Below are positions 5,735 to 8,622 of a stretch of 8,622 nt of DNA, one piece after another. The notes below the pieces were generated by a model. The model did not search any database. It was not told where the DNA came from and saw nothing but the letters and a program-made list of their open reading frames with translations. The number at the start of each line of letters is the position of its first letter. Positions within the stretch are counted from its first letter, which is position 1. Origin of the DNA: CAJPST01 sp041795785 (lineage in GTDB: Bacteria > Pseudomonadota > Gammaproteobacteria > Enterobacterales > Pasteurellaceae); contig JBHBXR010000144.1 of the NCBI GenBank assembly GCA_041795785.1, positions 1 through 8,622 on the forward strand. Reading direction: 5' to 3'. Made by a program: the position numbers and the translations under genes.

Positions 5735-6630
5735 TAAACTCCTGCAACGTCTTTAATATATTTACGGCCTTTTAAGGCATACTCGAAAGGATTAGCCAAC
5801 GCCGGATCCTGTTCCGCTTCAACAACCATCCAACCTTTGTAATCGTGTTTTTCCAAAATGTCGAAAATCGGTTTAAAATCAATCACGCCGTCGCCCGGCA
5901 CGGTGAAAGTGCCTTTTTTCACGCCTTCCAAGAAGCTCAGGTCTTTGGCTTTCACTTCCGCCACTACTTCATCGCGCACGTCTTTTAAGTGAACGTGAAT
6001 GATACGGTCGATATATTTCTCCAACACACCTAACATCGCTTTTTGACAACCTTCGGAATAATACAAGTGACCGGAATCGAACAATAAATACACGTCATCA
6101 TTCACCACGTCCATATAACGATCCACTTCCGCCGGCGTTTGAATACCGGTACCCATATGGTGGTGCAGACAAACTTTCATGCCTTTTTCCGCCGCCAGTT
6201 TTGCCAATTCGTTGTAACCTTCCGCCAAACGTTGCCAATCTTCGTCATTAAATACCGGTTTTTCTTTGAACACGGATTTGGTGGTGCCTTGAATACTGCG
6301 GCTTTGTTCGGAACAACCAATCACTTTGGCGCCCATGGCGTGTAAGAAATCACGGTGTACGATAAAATCTTTAATAGTTTGTTCTTTTTTACCGTCCACA
6401 AAGAAAGTACTGAACCAAGCATTACAAATTTGAATGCCGCGCACATCCAATTTGTGTTTCAATACGGCGACATCGCGCGGATATTTGTTACCCACTTCAC
6501 AACCGACGTAGCCTGCCAATGCCATTTCACTGACGCATTGTTCAAATGTATTTTCCGCACCGAGTTCCGGCAAGTCATCATTTGTCCAACCGATAGGGGC
6601 AATACCCAATTTCACGTTTTCCGCTTTCAT
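5734..6630 (-). CDS. iolE: Inosose (2-keto-myo-inositol) dehydratase
   Basis: IolE removes water from 2-keto-myo-inositol to give 3D-(3,5/4)-trihydroxycyclohexane-1,2-dione, the second pathway step. The 298-residue TIM barrel matches the family in length and motifs: the N-terminal LGIAPIGWTNDDLPELG (8-24), CEVGNKYP (44-51), the run HHHMGTGIQTP (156-166), the metal ligands in FDSGHLYY (184-191) and HVHLKDVR (212-219), VPGDGVIDF (244-252) and VEAEQDPA (270-277). A divalent metal (Mn or Co) cofactor is known for the family. AAGGA lies 7 bases before the ATG. It is 75 bases downstream of iolD and overlaps iolG by one base, so it is part of one iolD-iolE-iolG transcript. Confidence 0.95.
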   Translation of the reverse strand: MKAENVKLGIAPIGWTNDDLPELGAENTFEQCVSEMALAGYVGCEVGNKYPRDVAVLKHKLDVRGIQICNAWFSTFFVDGKKEQTIKDFIVHRDFLHAMGAKVIGCSEQSRSIQGTTKSVFKEKPVFNDEDWQRLAEGYNELAKLAAEKGMKVCLHHHMGTGIQTPAEVDRYMDVVNDDVYLLFDSGHLYYSEGCQKAMLGVLEKYIDRIIHVHLKDVRDEVVAEVKAKDLSFLEGVKKGTFTVPGDGVIDFKPIFDILEKHDYKGWMVVEAEQDPALANPFEYALKGRKYIKDVAGV

Positions 6631-6705
6631 TATGTTTTCCTTCTGTAAAACTAAGTTATAAATGTGAATAAGTTAAGAGCGGACACAGCCGCCCCCGTGA
6701 ATAAA

Positions 6706-8622
6706 TTAATAACGTCTGGCTTCGCTTCTGCGTTGACGCAATTCTTCATAGGCTTCCTTCACGGTGTCTTTTTCCGACACCGAAGCAAGCCCGACGTTCC
6801 ACCAATCGCCGTAACCGTGCACCATGGTTTTCGGCAACACTTTAACGTCAATTAACGTAGAAACCGTTTGTTTTTTCGCATCGGCAAGGGCGGCGTAAAG
6901 TTCTTCTTCCGTCGTGACTTTATAGGTTTTACAACCGTAAGACGCCGCATTCATGGCGAAATCCACCGGTACAAAACCGCCGTCCAGTTTATTGGTATCT
7001 TTGTTTCTGAATCGGAATTCCGTGCCGTAGCTGTCCATGCCGTGTCCGATTTCCAGATTATTGATACAACCGTTGGTCATATTGTCAAACAACACGACAT
7101 TGATTTTTCTATGCTCTTGAATTGATGTCACCAATTCCGAGTGCAGCATCATATAAGAACCGTCACCTAATAAAGCATATACTTCACGTTGCGGATGGGC
7201 GATTTTCACGCCCAGTGCGGCGTTAATTTCATATCCCATACAGGAATAACCGTATTCCAAGTGATAAGTATCCGTTCCTTTCGATTGCCATGTACGTTGC
7301 AAATCGCCCGGCAAACTGCCTGCCGCGCCGACGATCACCGCCGTATCGTCCAAAGTTTCGTTCAAAATACCTAGCACGCGGGATTGGGTCATGCAGGAAC
7401 CGGTAAGCTTGATAAATTCGTCAAACACGGTTTCGCGATCCAAGCGGTCATCCACTTCCGGCACGAATCCTTTACCGGTATAAGTGGCGTGATAAACGCG
7501 GTGCAGTTCTTCGGCAAATAATTGTTTGACTTCGGCGATGCGTCCGCCCCATTGGGCGCGATAGCCGGTCGGCGCTAAAAGTGCGGTCAATTTTTCAAGG
7601 GTTTTTTTCGCATCGGCGGTAACCTGTACGCCGTCTAATTTATACGCATCAAACCGTGCCGCATTGATATTGAGATAGGTGACATCCGGATTTTGGAAAA
7701 TCCATTTCGACGAAGTGGTGAAATCGGTATAACGCGTGCCGACGCCGATAACCAAATCCGCTTCTTTAGCAAGCAGGTTTGCGCTTAAACAGCCGGTCTC
7801 GCCTACGCCGCCCACATTCAGATAATAATCGGAGACTACCGCACTTTTACCCGCCTGGGTTTCCGCAAACGGAATATCAAAGGCTTGTGCGAAGGCTTTA
7901 AGTTGTTCCGCCGCTTCGGAATAACGCACGCCGCCGCCGCAAATCAACAACGGTTTTTTCTTGGTTTGAATAAGTTGTAATGCGGCTTGCAACATTTCAT
8001 CCGTCGGCGGCGTACGCTCAATACGGTGAATCCGTTTTTGTAAGAAATAATCAGGGAAATCATAGGATTCGCCCTGTACGTCTTGCGGCAGGCAAATCGT
8101 CACCGCACCGGTGTCCGCCGGATCGGTCAGCACCCGCATGGCGTTAATACAAGCAGTCATCAGTTGTTCCGGACGGTTAACGCGATCCCAGTATTTGCTC
8201 ACGGCGCGGAAACCGTCATTGGTGGTGAGGGTTAAATCGTGGAACTGTTCCATTTGTTGCAATACCGGATCCGGCTGACGGGTGGCAAAGGTGTCGCCCG
8301 GTAACAGCAGCACGGGAATGCGGTTGGCAGTTGCCGTCGCCGCAGCGGTAATCATATTCGCTGCGCCAGGACCGACGGAAGAAGTGCAAGCATAGATTTT
8401 TTTACGCAGATTCTGTTTGGCAAAACCGATAGCGGCGTGTGCCATACCTTGTTCGTTGCGTCCCTGACGTAAAATCAAATCACCGCTGTCTTGTTCCAGT
8501 GCTTGCCCCAGTCCCAAAACATTACCGTGACCGAAGATTCCCCAAATACCTTCAACAAACTTGCTCACCTTGCCGTCACATTCAACATATTGATTATCAA
8601 GAAATTTTACTAATGCTTGTGC
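6706..8622 (-). CDS. iolD: 3D-(3,5/4)-trihydroxycyclohexane-1,2-dione hydrolase, N-terminus cut by window edge
   Basis: IolD is a thiamine diphosphate-dependent hydrolase that opens the ring of the diketo intermediate to 5-deoxy-D-glucuronate. The frame is open from the TAA at 6708-6706 to the window edge, giving 638 visible residues. The visible start, AQALVKFLDNQYVECDGK, matches the N-terminal region of known IolD proteins, so only about ten residues are missing and the GTG at 8568 is an internal valine codon. Visible features, counted from base 8622, are FGHGNVLGLGQALEQ near 30-44, the cofactor-activating glutamate in RNEQGMAHAA (E57), ADTFATRQPDP-like GDTFATRQPDP near 109-119, GIGTRYTDF-like GVGTRYTDF near 293-301, and the GDG of the ThDP/Mg site (486-488) with its partner DNMTNGCINN (513-522). 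Two USS cores lie inside the gene. Confidence 0.95.
   Translation of the reverse strand, partial: AQALVKFLDNQYVECDGKVSKFVEGIWGIFGHGNVLGLGQALEQDSGDLILRQGRNEQGMAHAAIGFAKQNLRKKIYACTSSVGPGAANMITAAATATANRIPVLLLPGDTFATRQPDPVLQQMEQFHDLTLTTNDGFRAVSKYWDRVNRPEQLMTACINAMRVLTDPADTGAVTICLPQDVQGESYDFPDYFLQKRIHRIERTPPTDEMLQAALQLIQTKKKPLLICGGGVRYSEAAEQLKAFAQAFDIPFAETQAGKSAVVSDYYLNVGGVGETGCLSANLLAKEADLVIGVGTRYTDFTTSSKWIFQNPDVTYLNINAARFDAYKLDGVQVTADAKKTLEKLTALLAPTGYRAQWGGRIAEVKQLFAEELHRVYHATYTGKGFVPEVDDRLDRETVFDEFIKLTGSCMTQSRVLGILNETLDDTAVIVGAAGSLPGDLQRTWQSKGTDTYHLEYGYSCMGYEINAALGVKIAHPQREVYALLGDGSYMMLHSELVTSIQEHRKINVVLFDNMTNGCINNLEIGHGMDSYGTEFRFRNKDTNKLDGGFVPVDFAMNAASYGCKTYKVTTEEELYAALADAKKQTVSTLIDVKVLPKTMVHGYGDWWNVGLASVSEKDTVKEAYEELRQRRSEARRY
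7579..7587 (+). other. DNA uptake signal sequence inside iolD (plus orientation)
   Basis: AAGTGCGGT is followed by an A/T-rich tail and a T7 run at about the spacing of extended USS. In the iolD frame it is read from the opposite strand as ACC GCA CTT, Thr-Ala-Leu, in the variable linker between the middle and C-terminal ThDP domains, where such an insertion of sequence would be tolerated. Confidence 0.85.
7838..7846 (-). other. DNA uptake signal sequence inside iolD (minus orientation)
   Basis: The minus strand reads AAGTGCGGT within the iolD codons AAA AGT GCG GTA (Lys-Ser-Ala-Val), directly after the conserved AETQAG segment. The USS core is accommodated in a reading frame that matches the family consensus at Lys-Ser and Val. 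Confidence 0.85.

Noticed and set aside
6139..6648. Plus-strand open frames opposite iolE
   Set aside because: They are antisense to iolE with no ribosome site or recognisable domain.
6631..6705. Possible terminator or promoter in the 75-bp iolD-iolE gap
   Set aside because: No stem with a T-run and no convincing -35/-10 pair was found; only the iolE ribosome site stands out.

Overview
The window is a stretch of chromosome from a Pasteurellaceae bacterium, and almost all of it is a leftward-transcribed myo-inositol catabolism locus. The family assignment rests on five exact copies of the 9-base DNA uptake signal AAGTGCGGT (Hin-type USS) in 8.6 kb, two of them forming an inverted-repeat terminator. 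The density is close to the roughly one per 1.25 kb known for Haemophilus influenzae. The genus cannot be fixed from this sequence; a Basfia/Mannheimia succiniciproducens, Actinobacillus succinogenes, Pasteurella or Haemophilus-like genome would all fit.

Layout from left to right. Bases 1-342 (+) are the 3' end of an rluA-type pseudouridine synthase gene, cut by the window edge. Bases 343-567 are a convergent intergenic region packed with hairpins, two of which are 25-base palindromes of one family with compensatory stem changes, plus a likely terminator for the iol transcript. Then, all on the minus strand and listed here in map order: an iolH-like TIM-barrel gene (568-1455), a Gfo/Idh/MocA dehydrogenase gene (1467-2630), a second IolE/IolI-like TIM-barrel gene (2677-3600), a 151-bp gap with a candidate regulated promoter, an AraC-family regulator gene (3752-4615), a USS-dyad terminator (4651-4692), iolG (4721-5734), iolE (5734-6630) and iolD (6706 to beyond 8622).

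Read in the direction of transcription there are two modules. The first, iolD-iolE-iolG, encodes the core ring-oxidation, dehydration and ring-opening steps: myo-inositol to 2-keto-myo-inositol (IolG), to the trihydroxycyclohexane-dione (IolE), to 5-deoxy-glucuronate (IolD). It ends at the USS-dyad terminator. The second begins with an AraC-type activator gene, followed by two TIM-barrel isomerase/epimerase-like proteins flanking a second dehydrogenase. By family and position these probably feed other inositol isomers or derivatives into the core pathway, but their substrates cannot be read from the sequence. The later steps (iolB, iolC, iolJ, iolA) and a transporter are not in the window and would be expected upstream of iolD, beyond the right edge.

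The most interesting non-coding signals are a near-perfect 12-bp direct repeat, one copy of which covers the expected -35 position of the second module's promoter (a candidate site for the AraC regulator), and the family of covarying hairpins near 380-490. No tRNA, rRNA, CRISPR array or insertion sequence was seen.
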